Source: Motiliproteus sp036961355
GTDB taxonomy: Bacteria; Pseudomonadota; Gammaproteobacteria; Pseudomonadales; Balneatricaceae
NCBI GenBank assembly: GCA_036961355.1
Contig: JBALVL010000002.1
Location: 1 to 64,000 of the forward strand
DNA: 64,000 bases
Reading direction: 5' to 3'
Of this stretch, positions 63,974-64,000 are shown piece after piece. The first letter of the stretch is position 1; each line of letters opens with the position of its first letter. The notes beneath the pieces are model-generated. The model had not been told where the DNA came from. It saw nothing but the letters and a program-made list of their open reading frames with translations, and did no database searches. The position numbers were made by a program, and so were the translations under genes.

Positions 63974-64000
63974 TGGCTGAAATTCTGATCACGTTCGTGC
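63974..64000 (+). CDS. Possible start of a gene cut by the window edge
   Basis: ATG at 63974 opens a frame reading MAEILITFV to the edge. No clear ribosome site precedes it, so it may be chance. A TTGAAC and TATAAC pair at about 63928-63954 hints at a promoter. Confidence 0.25.

Noticed and set aside
1..64000. CRISPR arrays, insertion sequences, integrases, att sites, replication origins
   Set aside because: No regularly spaced direct repeats, transposase or integrase genes, or tRNA-flanking repeats were seen; tRNA-Leu lies in its conserved core context.

Overview
The window looks like chromosome of a free-living, probably marine gammaproteobacterium of the Oceanospirillales/Pseudomonas type. 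This is an inference from the order rlmE-ftsH-folP-glmM-tpiA-secG-tRNA-Leu-rimP-nusA-infB-rbfA-truB-rpsO-pnp, the strong similarity of GreB, RimP and PNPase to Pseudomonas/E. coli forms, and sigma-54/NtrC control of nitrate genes. No phage, insertion sequence, CRISPR array or rRNA was seen.

Region 1 (1-23,000) is core. It opens with a broken metallo-beta-lactamase-fold gene (one 4-bp slip and one amber stop), then greB, small unknown genes, rlmA, dapE, yhbY and the long translation/RNA block up to pnp. Leader structures stand out here: a tandem-terminator leader before rimP-nusA-infB, a long folded leader before rpsO and a stem-loop before pnp.

Region 2 (23,000-28,700) holds a LysE exporter, a DUF1223 protein, and a chemoreceptor paired with a stand-alone periplasmic Cache-type protein.

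Region 3 (28,700-51,600) is a nitrate assimilation region: nirB-nirD-FAD subunit-nasA; a nitrate/nitrite MFS transporter with a PP2C-Ser/Thr kinase fusion; an ABC nitrate transporter nrtABC; and the nasS/nasT sensor-antiterminator pair. Three TGGCAY-N5-NTGC sigma-54 promoters precede nirB, the MFS transporter and nrtA, and two of them have NtrC-like palindromes upstream. The nrtA leader carries two hexaloop hairpins of the ANTAR type, the second mutually exclusive with an intrinsic terminator, which matches the nasT gene nearby. nasS has an in-frame TGA. A sensor-less chemoreceptor and a membrane-anchored NIT-like protein lie directly downstream of nrtC. An AT-richer island (40,680-43,480) with ppk2, a lysine-rich protein, a CBS protein and a LysR regulator splits the region.

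Region 4 (51,600-58,000) is a three-gene operon behind a Fur-like inverted repeat: a secreted protein of unknown fold, a membrane b-type-cytochrome-like protein and a six-haem beta-propeller cytochrome c. This is the best candidate here for an undescribed enzyme system.

Region 5 (58,000-64,000) holds an unknown cytoplasmic protein, a hybrid sensor kinase, three small envelope proteins, and a clear RsmY/RsmZ-type small RNA with seven GGA motifs, five hairpins and its own promoter and terminator, next to a DUF2489 gene.
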